Of a stretch of DNA of 36,073 nucleotides, positions 5,817-15,478 are shown piece by piece. A model generated the notes under the pieces. That model had not been told where the DNA came from and searched no databases. It saw nothing but the letters and a program-made list of their open reading frames with translations. The stretch's first letter is position 1. Each line of letters starts with the position of its first letter. Origin of the DNA: Lachnospiraceae bacterium (lineage in GTDB: Bacteria; Bacillota; Clostridia; Lachnospirales; Lachnospiraceae); assembly GCA_015057085.1 (NCBI GenBank), contig SVFB01000110.1, positions 1 to 36,073 of the forward strand, written 5' to 3'. Both the position numbers and the translations under genes were made by a program.

Positions 5817-8800
5817 ATGAAGAAGAGATTACTAGCTAGTTTATTAACTGCGACGATGATTGTGCAGGCATTTCCAAATGTGTCTGTTTCTGCAGAAAAT
5901 GCCGGAAATATCATCGCAATCGAAACGTCAAATGAGTTGGCGTTTTCTTTTAGTACTCTTTATTATACTGTGGATGACACTCAGATTGATTGCCAATTGA
6001 ATGAGAATCAATATACGATTGATTCTGATACTTATTCTATCTTAGATGTTACAAAAATCGGTGGAGAGTTTGATATTGCATTATCAGATCCCCATACGGA
6101 TATCGAAAGCGGAGATTATCTGACATTTTCTTTTCCTGATGTACTTTCAGTAGAAGATACGGAAGGAACCATCGAGGATTCAAACTTAGATATTTCCATC
6201 GCAACTTATACAATTGAAGATAATGTTTTAACTGTGACATGGAATGAAGCAGTTGAGACGGAAGGTGTATATGATATCAATGTAGCTGTGGCTTTTGAAG
6301 GAACCGTTAATTATGATCAAATCGGTACAGAGGATTTGAATGAATATGTGATGGCTCCGGCTACAGGTTCGTCTTCTGCAATCACATTGGCTTTGCCAAA
6401 GGTGCCGACGGAAGTATCCGGATTTACAAAAGAAGGCGGGGATGTGTTAGTAGAAGCATCTACAGGTCGTTCATATATTGATTGGACAATTTCTGTTGGT
6501 ACAGAAAGCTCAAGCTCCGGAATGGATCTTGGCGGCCTTGTTGTGACAGATACCTTACCGGAAAGTGGATTATCCTTCGCCGGAGCTTATCTTGGCGAAA
6601 CCTATGGAAGCGGAACTGCGTTAACATCGGAAAGTGATGATGAAGGAAGCTTCGTGGTAACTTTAGCTGAGGGTGTGAAAGCACCGGCCACAATCGTAGT
6701 TCGTACTTATGTGGATGAGTCACTTTTGGAGAAAGCTTATCAGAATGCATATGAAAATAATGAAACAGAGACTACAGTAGGAAATACTGCGACTCTTGAT
6801 CCGGGAACATCCGACTTAACAATCGCAGAGGGCAGCACAGTATCGGATTCCACTGTTGTCGTACCTTATACACATATCGAAAAGTCCGGAGTTCAGGTAA
6901 ATGGAAATTCAATGGACTGGACGATTGTTGTCAATGAAGAAAAGACTGCTTTTTATCAATGTATTGTCAGTGATATTTTGTCATCCGGATTGACGGTTGA
7001 TGAGGAACATGGCATTTCCATCCTGCCGGAAGGAGAATCGGAAATTGTATTGACATCATCAAATACATCAGATTCTGCAACCGGTATTTCTTATACAATA
7101 GAAGAGGATGCAAATGGGCAGCAAACTTTAGCTGTTAATTTTGGTGATAGTAGTCATGCCGGTTATACCAATCAATATACGATTGTGTTCCGTACGAATA
7201 TTGCGGTAGATTATAGCACAGCAGAAGATGTTACCTTGGATTCATCCGTTAGCAACCGCGCATATATCCAGGCGCTTTATCCAACCTCAGGAGGATCAGG
7301 AACCGGTGCAGGCACAATCTGGGGTGCTCCAAGTGTGACAACAGAGTTCCTTGCGACCTATATCGAAAAGAATGCGGTTGAAGCAAATAAGCAGACCGGA
7401 TTAATCACCTGGGAAATTATTCCGGGAACGAAAATTACAGATTATGATACTGCTGTTGTGACAGATGTTCTGCCGGAAAATGATTTGGAATTATCCGGAA
7501 CACCGGAGGTTACATATGCAGATGGTACAGCTGTCTCTGAACAGGTATATACATTTGAGCAAGTAGGTACAACACTTACCTTTACGTTCTCACGCGAGGC
7601 CTTAGAGGCGGATCAAAAGACGCTGGATGATATCAGAATCTCTATAAAGACAAAGGCGTTGGAATATTTCCGTTCCAATAACAATAAGAAATATACCAAT
7701 ACAGCAACTGTTTCAATTGAATACGGCAATCACACCTATACTGATTCTGACAGTGATTCCATTGAGATGAAAAACAATCTTTTGAGCAAGAGTGTAGAAG
7801 TGGTACATGATGATGCAAATAGTGTCAGCTATTTCCATTTCACGATTCCAATGAACAAAAATGGCATGACTTTAGAAGGCGTTTCATTGACAGATGCACT
7901 TTCTTCTGTATTCAAGACTGAGAGCGGAGCGAGTATTCCTGCGGAATATTATACGATTGCAGCAGCCGGAAGCGGCGATTATGAAACCCATGTCGAGACT
8001 GCAACCGGTGAAGTTGATACTGACGCAGTTGTGAATGTGGATAATACAAATAAAGCGGTTACCATAACCTGGCCGGATGATGTGACAGAGGCGAAAACAG
8101 CACATATTTATGTGTCATTTATTCCGGAATATTTAAGTCCGGGAACTGACTTAAGTCAAGCAATCATTGGTGCAGATAATACGGTTGTCTTAAGTTCCGA
8201 AACACTTGTCAGTACAAATCATGAATTATCTGCAAGTGTGGAAAGTGATGAGGAAGATACAAAGCTTGACAACCATGTATTGGCAAAGAGTGGAACTTTT
8301 GTAAGTGATGACGATTCTATTCAGTGGACTTTAACTGTCAATCGTGCACATGCCGATATTTCGAATTATCTGGAAATCACGGATGTTCTTGGTGCGGGTC
8401 AGGCATTTGATCAAAGCACTTTTACGGTCAAAACGAATGGCGTTGATGTGACTAATCAGGTATCAGTGACTGCTTCACCGAAGTTGGATGGCACAACAGT
8501 GCTTCAGATTGAGCTGCCAAGCACAACACAAAATGAATGTTATGTGATTAGTTATAGCACTGCAATTACTACAACCAATGCGACTGAACGTACATCAGGT
8601 CTTGTGAATACAGCTTATTTATCTGATGAATCTGTCAAGTCAGATAGTAGCGTGACAGTGACTGTACAAGCCAGTGCAAAAAGCTCCGGAAGTGCAAAGG
8701 CGCGTGTGGTATTAAACTTTACCAAAGTGGATGCTTCCAGTGTGGCAACGGATCCGATTCCGGTTGCAGGTGCTTTGTACGGTATCTATTCAGATGCAAA

Positions 8801-11800
8801 TTGCACAAAATTAATTTATTCCGCTTACACGGATGAAAATGGTGTATGTAGTCTTTTGGCTCCATATTCCACTAGCAATCATATTTATTATGTAAAAGAA
8901 ATCAGCACAGAATATGCAACATCATCCGTTAGTACAAACTATGGCGGCTACACATTAGATGATACTGTTTATGGCGCATATGATTTCAACAGTCCCGGAA
9001 CAAAAGCAATTGTTCCGCTTTCAAACGGACAGGCATTAACCGGTCTTCAGGCTTCCTATTTCACGGATGCACGTACCACAGAAGTGCTGGGCGAAATTAC
9101 AATTCATAAGCATTATCAGATTGCAACCTCAAGCCTTAGCAATGTGGAAAATGGTGCAGCTACAACAGGTGCAAGTTCTACTTTTAAGTTGTACCTTTAT
9201 CCGAATGGAGTAGAAGGAAGCGCGAGAAAAGAAATCGGCACTTATACATGTTCAGACAGCGATGCGGATGGAAATGCTTCATTTACAATTTCTGATTTGA
9301 CATTCGGTCTTTACGGAGTTGTGGAGAGCACTACGGAAGCAGGATATGTTTTAGATTCCAAAGTTCATTATTTTGCAGTGGATACTTCGTCTGCTACGGC
9401 AGAGATTACACCGGGAAGCAATTTTGATGATACTTTTACGATTTTAAATACAACCAATGATATTAAGTTGTATGTGTTAAATTCTGATTCTGCGGAATTG
9501 ACGGATGATTCAACATATACTTTGACCGGAGATATGATTCTTGACGGTGAAGATACTGCAACATCCGATACTTTAACTTTCACCGGAAGTGAATTGGCAA
9601 GCGGTGTGGAATTACTTGGTGTATTAAAGCCCGGAAAGAGTTATCAGCTTGCACCGACTTCGGTTCAAGCCGGATATGTGACACCACCGGCAACTGTATT
9701 TACAGTTTTAGCAAATGGAAATCTTAAGCTAACAACGGCAGGAAATGCGACTGTAAGTGGCACTGCCTTAACCTTAAAGCAGAAGCCGACTACATTTTCA
9801 TTTACATTAAAGGATGAAAATGGTGTGGCTGTTGAAGGCGCTCAGATTCAGATTTCTGATGCCGAGACAGGTGATGTGGTTGCGGAATATACGACAGATG
9901 GTACAACCAAGACTTATTCTGCAATCTTTGAATCAGGCAAAACATATGAGATTACAGAAGTAAGCCCGGAAGGAATTGTTTCTACCGAAAACTCTCTGTT
10001 GACATTTACTGTAGCAACAGGCGGTGCAAAGGCCATCGATGTTACAAATGCGGATACAGCACTGAAAGCTACAATTTCTTCCAATACGACGATTGCAATG
10101 ACAAACCGTCGTGTGATGGCGCAGTTAAAGGTGGAAAAATATGACACCTATAACAATGCTCTCATCACAAATAACGAAGCAACTTTTGAAATTCATATAT
10201 ATACCGGTTCCATCGACAATCCTACCACCGATGTGGTTGTAGGAACCATTTCACTTGATGAGAATGGATATGCGAAGACGGAAGATGCAACCGGAAAAAA
10301 TGCGGCTTATGAAAATGTTGCACTTTCAAAGGGATTGTCAATTGGAACTTATTATGTGATTGAAACAGAAGCTCCGGTTGGATATGAACTTTCATCAGAG
10401 AAGGTTGCATTTGAGGTTACTGACCAGGATGCGGATAAGACCAAAAGCGTAACACTTTCCAACGAGAGAAGAACCGGCTCCATGAAGCTGAATGTGACAA
10501 CAGAAGGCACAGCAAGCATTGATGGTGCCAGCTTTGGTATCTATACCTATGATGAATCAACAGGAACCTACGAAGAAGTCGATACCATTACGGTATCGCA
10601 GAATGGAGTGGGAACTGCGGTTGGTACAGCGACTGATTTGATTTGGGGCGTGGATTATTATGTAAAAGCATTGGATATCCCATCCGGATATCGTTATGAC
10701 GGAAATTATCACGGACCATATGTGATTACAGCTGAATGCACCGATGCCACCGTTAATGTGAATCTTTCAAAGACGGTTACATCAATTACACTTGTAAAGC
10801 AAGGGCAAAAGAGTGATGGTTCTGCTTCTACAGTATTGCCAGATGCGACATTTACAGTAACGGGAATCTTTGCGGGTGATGCAGAAGCTTCGACTAGAAC
10901 CTTTACAACAGATGACGAGGGAAAGATTGTCCTTTCAAATCTGATTGTGGCAGGTAACCGCTATATTGTAGAGGAAACACAGGCACCTTCAGGTTATGGA
11001 ACCATTTCATCTTTCGCATTCTCAGTAGATGAGGAAGGAAAGGTAACGCAGATTACAGCACCGGATGGCAGTGATGTGATCAACGAAAATGAAGTGGATT
11101 GGACCACAACAAATGGTGAAATCACAACCATTACCATGACGGATTGGATGACAGGATTTACTGTAAAATCCACAGCCGATGGGAATACAAAAACAGTTGC
11201 AGGTGCAGAGTTTGAAATTACTTCTGAAGACGGAAGCGTTTTGTATCAAACTGTAACAGTATCTGAAAATGGAACCGTATGGGTTGAAGGACTTGTGCCT
11301 GGAGCCTATAAGATTACGGAAACCTCAGTGAGTGCAGGATATAACCAGACAAAGCCGGTGGTATTTACCATCGCAAAAGACAATACATTAACAATTGATG
11401 AAACAGATGGAAATGCTGCAGATTATTCCTTTACCGGAACCTCATACAGCCTTTCAGAAAATGATGCTCCGGTCATTGTAATGGATCATCAGACAAATCA
11501 ATTGAAGTTTACAACATCCCTTCGTTGCTATAATGGAACAGCAGACGATGAGGTCGGAAGAATTGATGGTACAATTGCGCTTGCCGGTGTTACTTATGGT
11601 GTTTACTCCGATTTGGATTGTACCGTACCGGTTGAAGACGAAAATGGTGATCCGCTTACCATTACGAGTGAGATGGTAGAAGATGAGGCAGTGGTTTCGA
11701 TTGCAGCCTTAAATATGGGAGAAACCTATTATCTGAGAGCAGAAAGCATTGAGAATCAGGGCTTGATTGTCATGGATGATACCGTATATAGTGCGACTGT

Positions 11801-12887
11801 AAATGGAGAGAATTTTGCAGGCCTGGTTTCAACTGAAACAGGAGAAGTACTCACAGATGTGGTATTTGAAGTACAACGCGGAACTGTTTCCTTTATGACT
11901 GTATCTCAGCAGGATGATTCGGATGTGATTGATGCCAGTGCAATCGGAGTCGGAGGAGTCGTATACGGCTTGTATCAGCTGGATGAGACCATTGAAGATA
12001 ATACAGAAGAACAGTCCATCCTTGAAATCATAAAGACAAAGGCGGCGGATTTTATTCAGCGCATTTTGTCCTTCCTGTTTGGTGATGATGTAAGCGAGGA
12101 AGAAACTGAAGAGGCAGGACAGTATTCTGCGACAATTACCGAAAACGGACAGACTTATACTTTGGTTACAACTGCGGTATCAGATGAAACCGGTGCTGTC
12201 AGCTTCCCGGATGTGGTTGCCGGAAAGGTATATCTGTTGAAAGAGATTCTTCCGCCGGAAGGTTATACAACTTCATCGGAAACAGTAGAAGTACAAGTGG
12301 TTTATGATGAGAATACGGATGAAACCAATACCATAATCGGAGATTCAGATGTCTGGATTTATGATGAGAATACAGATACCTATTATTGGAACGTTCCGGT
12401 TGTAACCGTTGAGGTTTATCTGATGGATACCGCATCAAATTATTTGGCCGGTGGTGTGTTGAAATTGGTGGATTCTGATGGAAATGTAGTAAAGACTGCA
12501 AGCGGAGAAGATACCTGGGTAACAGATGTGAATGAACATCAGACCTTTGAAGGAACGCTTAGCATGGGAAGTACCTATACGGTACAACAGCTTGCTGCTC
12601 CGAACGGATATGAAATTTCCGAAACAACATTTACGGTAGATTCCACACCGAGAGATGCATCGGAAAATTATGTACAGGAAGTTGTCGTTATAGATAAAAA
12701 GACAAAGGATAATGGTTCATCAACCAATACTCCTTCAGCCGGCAATAAGACCACCCATACAACAACACTTGATAATGGAGTTGCTACAGGTGATCGGGCA
12801 AAGGAATTACCTTATGTGATTTTATTGGCGCTTGGTGTGCTGCTTGTTAGTACAGGATTGTTATTCTTAAAGAAAAAAGAATCATAA
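5817..12887 (+). CDS. Giant secreted Cna-B-repeat surface adhesin, 2356 residues
   Basis: The protein starts with a signal peptide (KKRLLASLLTATMIVQAF, cleavage near SVSAEN). Five modules of roughly 150 residues follow, each opening with a Lys-containing strand and a W-x-I-x-V core: YIDWTISV, MDWTIVVN, ITWEIIPG, YFHFTIPM and IQWTLTVN. From about residue 960 there are around ten Cna-B/SpaA-like beta-sandwich modules, for example GALYGIYSD, YVIETEAPVGYE, YIVEETQAPSGYG and LKEILPPEGYT, whose Glu could join isopeptide cross-links. The C-terminus is a TGD motif (GVATGDRAKE, near residue 2322), a hydrophobic stretch and KKKES, a sortase-like tail without LPXTG. The ATG at 5817 follows AAGAGG; an in-frame ATG at 5796 lacks a ribosome site. 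It probably mediates host or glycan attachment; the ligand is unknown. Confidence 0.9.
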   Translation: MKKRLLASLLTATMIVQAFPNVSVSAENAGNIIAIETSNELAFSFSTLYYTVDDTQIDCQLNENQYTIDSDTYSILDVTKIGGEFDIALSDPHTDIESGDYLTFSFPDVLSVEDTEGTIEDSNLDISIATYTIEDNVLTVTWNEAVETEGVYDINVAVAFEGTVNYDQIGTEDLNEYVMAPATGSSSAITLALPKVPTEVSGFTKEGGDVLVEASTGRSYIDWTISVGTESSSSGMDLGGLVVTDTLPESGLSFAGAYLGETYGSGTALTSESDDEGSFVVTLAEGVKAPATIVVRTYVDESLLEKAYQNAYENNETETTVGNTATLDPGTSDLTIAEGSTVSDSTVVVPYTHIEKSGVQVNGNSMDWTIVVNEEKTAFYQCIVSDILSSGLTVDEEHGISILPEGESEIVLTSSNTSDSATGISYTIEEDANGQQTLAVNFGDSSHAGYTNQYTIVFRTNIAVDYSTAEDVTLDSSVSNRAYIQALYPTSGGSGTGAGTIWGAPSVTTEFLATYIEKNAVEANKQTGLITWEIIPGTKITDYDTAVVTDVLPENDLELSGTPEVTYADGTAVSEQVYTFEQVGTTLTFTFSREALEADQKTLDDIRISIKTKALEYFRSNNNKKYTNTATVSIEYGNHTYTDSDSDSIEMKNNLLSKSVEVVHDDANSVSYFHFTIPMNKNGMTLEGVSLTDALSSVFKTESGASIPAEYYTIAAAGSGDYETHVETATGEVDTDAVVNVDNTNKAVTITWPDDVTEAKTAHIYVSFIPEYLSPGTDLSQAIIGADNTVVLSSETLVSTNHELSASVESDEEDTKLDNHVLAKSGTFVSDDDSIQWTLTVNRAHADISNYLEITDVLGAGQAFDQSTFTVKTNGVDVTNQVSVTASPKLDGTTVLQIELPSTTQNECYVISYSTAITTTNATERTSGLVNTAYLSDESVKSDSSVTVTVQASAKSSGSAKARVVLNFTKVDASSVATDPIPVAGALYGIYSDANCTKLIYSAYTDENGVCSLLAPYSTSNHIYYVKEISTEYATSSVSTNYGGYTLDDTVYGAYDFNSPGTKAIVPLSNGQALTGLQASYFTDARTTEVLGEITIHKHYQIATSSLSNVENGAATTGASSTFKLYLYPNGVEGSARKEIGTYTCSDSDADGNASFTISDLTFGLYGVVESTTEAGYVLDSKVHYFAVDTSSATAEITPGSNFDDTFTILNTTNDIKLYVLNSDSAELTDDSTYTLTGDMILDGEDTATSDTLTFTGSELASGVELLGVLKPGKSYQLAPTSVQAGYVTPPATVFTVLANGNLKLTTAGNATVSGTALTLKQKPTTFSFTLKDENGVAVEGAQIQISDAETGDVVAEYTTDGTTKTYSAIFESGKTYEITEVSPEGIVSTENSLLTFTVATGGAKAIDVTNADTALKATISSNTTIAMTNRRVMAQLKVEKYDTYNNALITNNEATFEIHIYTGSIDNPTTDVVVGTISLDENGYAKTEDATGKNAAYENVALSKGLSIGTYYVIETEAPVGYELSSEKVAFEVTDQDADKTKSVTLSNERRTGSMKLNVTTEGTASIDGASFGIYTYDESTGTYEEVDTITVSQNGVGTAVGTATDLIWGVDYYVKALDIPSGYRYDGNYHGPYVITAECTDATVNVNLSKTVTSITLVKQGQKSDGSASTVLPDATFTVTGIFAGDAEASTRTFTTDDEGKIVLSNLIVAGNRYIVEETQAPSGYGTISSFAFSVDEEGKVTQITAPDGSDVINENEVDWTTTNGEITTITMTDWMTGFTVKSTADGNTKTVAGAEFEITSEDGSVLYQTVTVSENGTVWVEGLVPGAYKITETSVSAGYNQTKPVVFTIAKDNTLTIDETDGNAADYSFTGTSYSLSENDAPVIVMDHQTNQLKFTTSLRCYNGTADDEVGRIDGTIALAGVTYGVYSDLDCTVPVEDENGDPLTITSEMVEDEAVVSIAALNMGETYYLRAESIENQGLIVMDDTVYSATVNGENFAGLVSTETGEVLTDVVFEVQRGTVSFMTVSQQDDSDVIDASAIGVGGVVYGLYQLDETIEDNTEEQSILEIIKTKAADFIQRILSFLFGDDVSEEETEEAGQYSATITENGQTYTLVTTAVSDETGAVSFPDVVAGKVYLLKEILPPEGYTTSSETVEVQVVYDENTDETNTIIGDSDVWIYDENTDTYYWNVPVVTVEVYLMDTASNYLAGGVLKLVDSDGNVVKTASGEDTWVTDVNEHQTFEGTLSMGSTYTVQQLAAPNGYEISETTFTVDSTPRDASENYVQEVVVIDKKTKDNGSSTNTPSAGNKTTHTTTLDNGVATGDRAKELPYVILLALGVLLVSTGLLFLKKKES

Positions 12888-12899
12888 AAAGCAAAAATG

Positions 12900-12934
12900 A
12901 GCAACTGTAGACTTTGGTTTACAGTTGCTTTTTT
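12900..12934 (+). terminator. Intrinsic terminator of the adhesin gene
   Basis: AGCAACTGTA (12900-12909) pairs with TACAGTTGCT (12920-12929) and is followed by TTTTT. It sits 13 bases after the adhesin stop codon, making the adhesin a monocistronic unit. Confidence 0.85.
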
Positions 12935-12966
12935 GTGACGAAAATTTGTAGCTTTTTACATATGAA

Positions 12967-12995
12967 TTGATTTCAAATCCGGATTGAAGGATAAT
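12967..12995 (+). promoter_or_regulatory. Possible promoter for the YhhN-kinase-regulator operon
   Basis: TTGATT (12967-12972) and GATAAT (12990-12995) are 17 bases apart, giving a leader of about 35 bases before the TTG start at 13037. Confidence 0.5.
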
Positions 12996-13036
12996 AATTA
13001 TGGAGAACAGTTTATAAATTCAAAAGGGGGAGCTAT

Positions 13037-13696
13037 TTGATTTCGCATTTGATACTTTTATTATTTATAATTGCGGCTTCAATTCATTTATATTACAGCT
13101 GGAAGGATGAGGAAAAAGGTCGCGCCGTGACGAAACCTTTTTTGCTCATCCTTTTGGTGCTTTATTATGTACTTTCAGCGAATCCAATCTTTTGGCTTTT
13201 GTTTACAGCCCTGATTACCAGCTGGCTGGGGGATGTGCTTTTAATTCCAAAGGGAAATGGCTGGTTTTTTGCCGGAGGCATTTTCTTTATGGTAAGCCAT
13301 ATTTGCTTTATTTTGATTTATGTTCGCAAAATTAATTGGAATGATGTGGTATGGCCAATCATCATAATTTTGGCGCTGATTTATTTGGGAGCAGCATGCA
13401 TCATTGTAAAGCAGATTTGGGATTATGTTCCGAATTTGTTAATCTTTCCGATGCTGTTTTATATGATTGCAAACAGCATCATGAATTTATTTGCAATGAT
13501 GCAATTTATGACCTTGAAAAATCCGGGCGCAATGGTGGCATATCTGGGGGCGATGCTGTTCTTTATCTCAGATTGTAGCCTGTATCTGGTGCGATATCAT
13601 CATAATCCGGATTTGATTTTTAAGCGACATTTTACGGTGATGCTGACTTATCTTCTGGGAGAATTTTTGATTACGCAGGGAATTTTGATGCTTTGA
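13037..13696 (+). CDS. YhhN/TMEM86-family membrane protein (lysoplasmalogenase-like)
   Basis: This 219-residue protein has about eight hydrophobic helices. It carries the pattern of the YhhN/TMEM86 family: an early TKPFLL, then SWLGDVLL with a membrane Asp, GGIFFMVSH, and a late GAMLFFISD. Characterised members hydrolyse the vinyl-ether bond of lysoplasmalogens, and plasmalogens do occur in anaerobic clostridia; that activity is inferred here. The start is a TTG with AAGGGGG at 13024-13030 and a six-base spacer; the next in-frame ATG would remove several helices. It lies 32 bases before the sensor kinase, so the two may be co-transcribed. Confidence 0.75.
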   Translation: MISHLILLLFIIAASIHLYYSWKDEEKGRAVTKPFLLILLVLYYVLSANPIFWLLFTALITSWLGDVLLIPKGNGWFFAGGIFFMVSHICFILIYVRKINWNDVVWPIIIILALIYLGAACIIVKQIWDYVPNLLIFPMLFYMIANSIMNLFAMMQFMTLKNPGAMVAYLGAMLFFISDCSLYLVRYHHNPDLIFKRHFTVMLTYLLGEFLITQGILML

Positions 13697-13728
13697 GAAA
13701 TGTATAAACAATAAGAAATATCAAGAAG

Positions 13729-15474
13729 ATGATGAAAAAGACGATTAATAAGAATACGAAGAAGACAAATACGAAGAAGACAAAGTCTTTGAGAAAGGTA
13801 ATACTCTGGGGGCTGGCAATTTTATATTCGGCAATTTTGATCTTGCTTTTGATTATGGATGTCAGCGTAATCTATCAACACAGGCAAAGTGTATTTCGGA
13901 ATTGGGACAGCAGAAATACAGCCTATACAGATGCTGTCGCAACAGTGATCGAGGAAGTGAATCGCAATATGTATGCGACCTATGCCTACGATCAAAACTA
14001 TAATGAACTCAAAACCGCAGTGGGGGTGGATTCCTATGTGGATGCCTATGAATTGACGGAGAAATTAAAAGGCTATATCAATGAGACTGCTGATTTGACA
14101 GGATATGTGCTTTATTATGACGGATTTGAGCGTCGTGATTACAAATTTGCATCAAATTATACCGGTGTAAAATTGCAGGAAGAAATCAAAGAGATTACAG
14201 AGCTTTTGATTAATGGACAGGAAGTGCGCAATAGCTGGTATTTTGTTCATGGAAATCTTGATTCCTACGCGATTTGTGTCTATAAGGAAGTCGGAGTGGC
14301 ACTTTGCGAATTTATCAGTCTCGGACAAATCAAGGAGAATTTTAGAAAGTATCCGGAGAACGAGAATGTAACTCCGTTTTTTATCTATAACGGGAATGTG
14401 CTTGGATTAGAAGAAGAAAAAGAAGCATTTGAACCTTATGTTGACCAAATATTATCAGGAGACTTTAAGATTAGTGAAGACGGCTATTATATCAGCGGAT
14501 ATCAGGTCAATGATACAGACTTTTATGTATGCACTGCAATTAAGGTGAATCGATTTGTGTTTTTCAGCGAATATGGTGTGATACTGGTTTTGATTACGAT
14601 GGTTGCAATTGCGACTGTCATCATCTTGTATGTGAAAATGAAAAACCAATTATTGCGTCCGCTTCGCAATTTGACAGATCAGATGAATCAGATGAGTCTT
14701 GGAAGTACAATTCCTTTTGACAGTGGTTCAACTCTTGAGGAGTTGCAACAGGTGTCGGATACATTAAATAGCATGCTGCTTCGTTTGCATGAACAGGAAA
14801 AGCGCACATACGAGGAAACCATTGAGCGCCAGAAATCTCAAATGCAATATTTGTCGATGCAGCTTAAGCCTCACTTTTATCTGAATGGATTAAAGGCCCT
14901 GAATGCGGTGGCAATCAATGGAGATACCGAGAAAATTCAGGATATTGTTTTGCAATTGTCGGAGCATTTAAGAGGCAAGCTACATGTGGAACAAGAACTT
15001 GTAACGCTTGAATCAGAAAAAAATTATACAAATAATTATATCAGCCTGCAGAAGAATATTACGGATCGTTCCATTGTCGTTGATTGGAAAATTCAGGAAG
15101 GAATCAAGGAATGGTGGGTGCCAAATCTGTGCATTCAGACTTTTGCGGAAAATAGTGTGAAGTATGCGAAGCTGGGCAATATTATGTCGGAGCTTCATAT
15201 CGCAATCTCAGTTACGGAACTCAATACGGAGGATGGAGAATATTTGGATATTTCCATTTCGGATAACGGTGCCGGTTATTCGGAGGAACTTTTATCCGAA
15301 TTAAACGATGGCATAAAGGATGGCGCTGCCGGAATCGGAATTGATAATTTGATGAGACGCTGTCGATTATTGTATGATGATAGGGCACAGTTCGTGTTTT
15401 ATAATGATGGTGGAGCTGTCAGTGAGTTAATTATCCCTTGGAAGAAAAACGGGGAAGGAAGAGAAGAAGTTTGA
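13729..15474 (+). CDS. YesM-family sensor histidine kinase
   Basis: This 581-residue membrane kinase pairs with the regulator that starts five bases after its stop. After a Lys-rich N-terminus there is one membrane segment (about 24-42), an extracytoplasmic sensor of about 240 residues, a second segment (about 283-307) and a HAMP-like linker. The kinase core has QLKPHFYLNGLKAL with phospho-acceptor His382, in place of the usual Q-x-NPHFLYN. It also has an N box around Asn475 (AENSVKYA), DNGAGYS and GIGIDNLMRRC. Kinases of this type usually sense sugars or surface stress and control ABC importers. The position upstream of the 16860-20374 importer suggests that target. The ribosome site is weak. 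Confidence 0.92.
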   Translation: MMKKTINKNTKKTNTKKTKSLRKVILWGLAILYSAILILLLIMDVSVIYQHRQSVFRNWDSRNTAYTDAVATVIEEVNRNMYATYAYDQNYNELKTAVGVDSYVDAYELTEKLKGYINETADLTGYVLYYDGFERRDYKFASNYTGVKLQEEIKEITELLINGQEVRNSWYFVHGNLDSYAICVYKEVGVALCEFISLGQIKENFRKYPENENVTPFFIYNGNVLGLEEEKEAFEPYVDQILSGDFKISEDGYYISGYQVNDTDFYVCTAIKVNRFVFFSEYGVILVLITMVAIATVIILYVKMKNQLLRPLRNLTDQMNQMSLGSTIPFDSGSTLEELQQVSDTLNSMLLRLHEQEKRTYEETIERQKSQMQYLSMQLKPHFYLNGLKALNAVAINGDTEKIQDIVLQLSEHLRGKLHVEQELVTLESEKNYTNNYISLQKNITDRSIVVDWKIQEGIKEWWVPNLCIQTFAENSVKYAKLGNIMSELHIAISVTELNTEDGEYLDISISDNGAGYSEELLSELNDGIKDGAAGIGIDNLMRRCRLLYDDRAQFVFYNDGGAVSELIIPWKKNGEGREEV

Positions 15475-15478
15475 ATAT

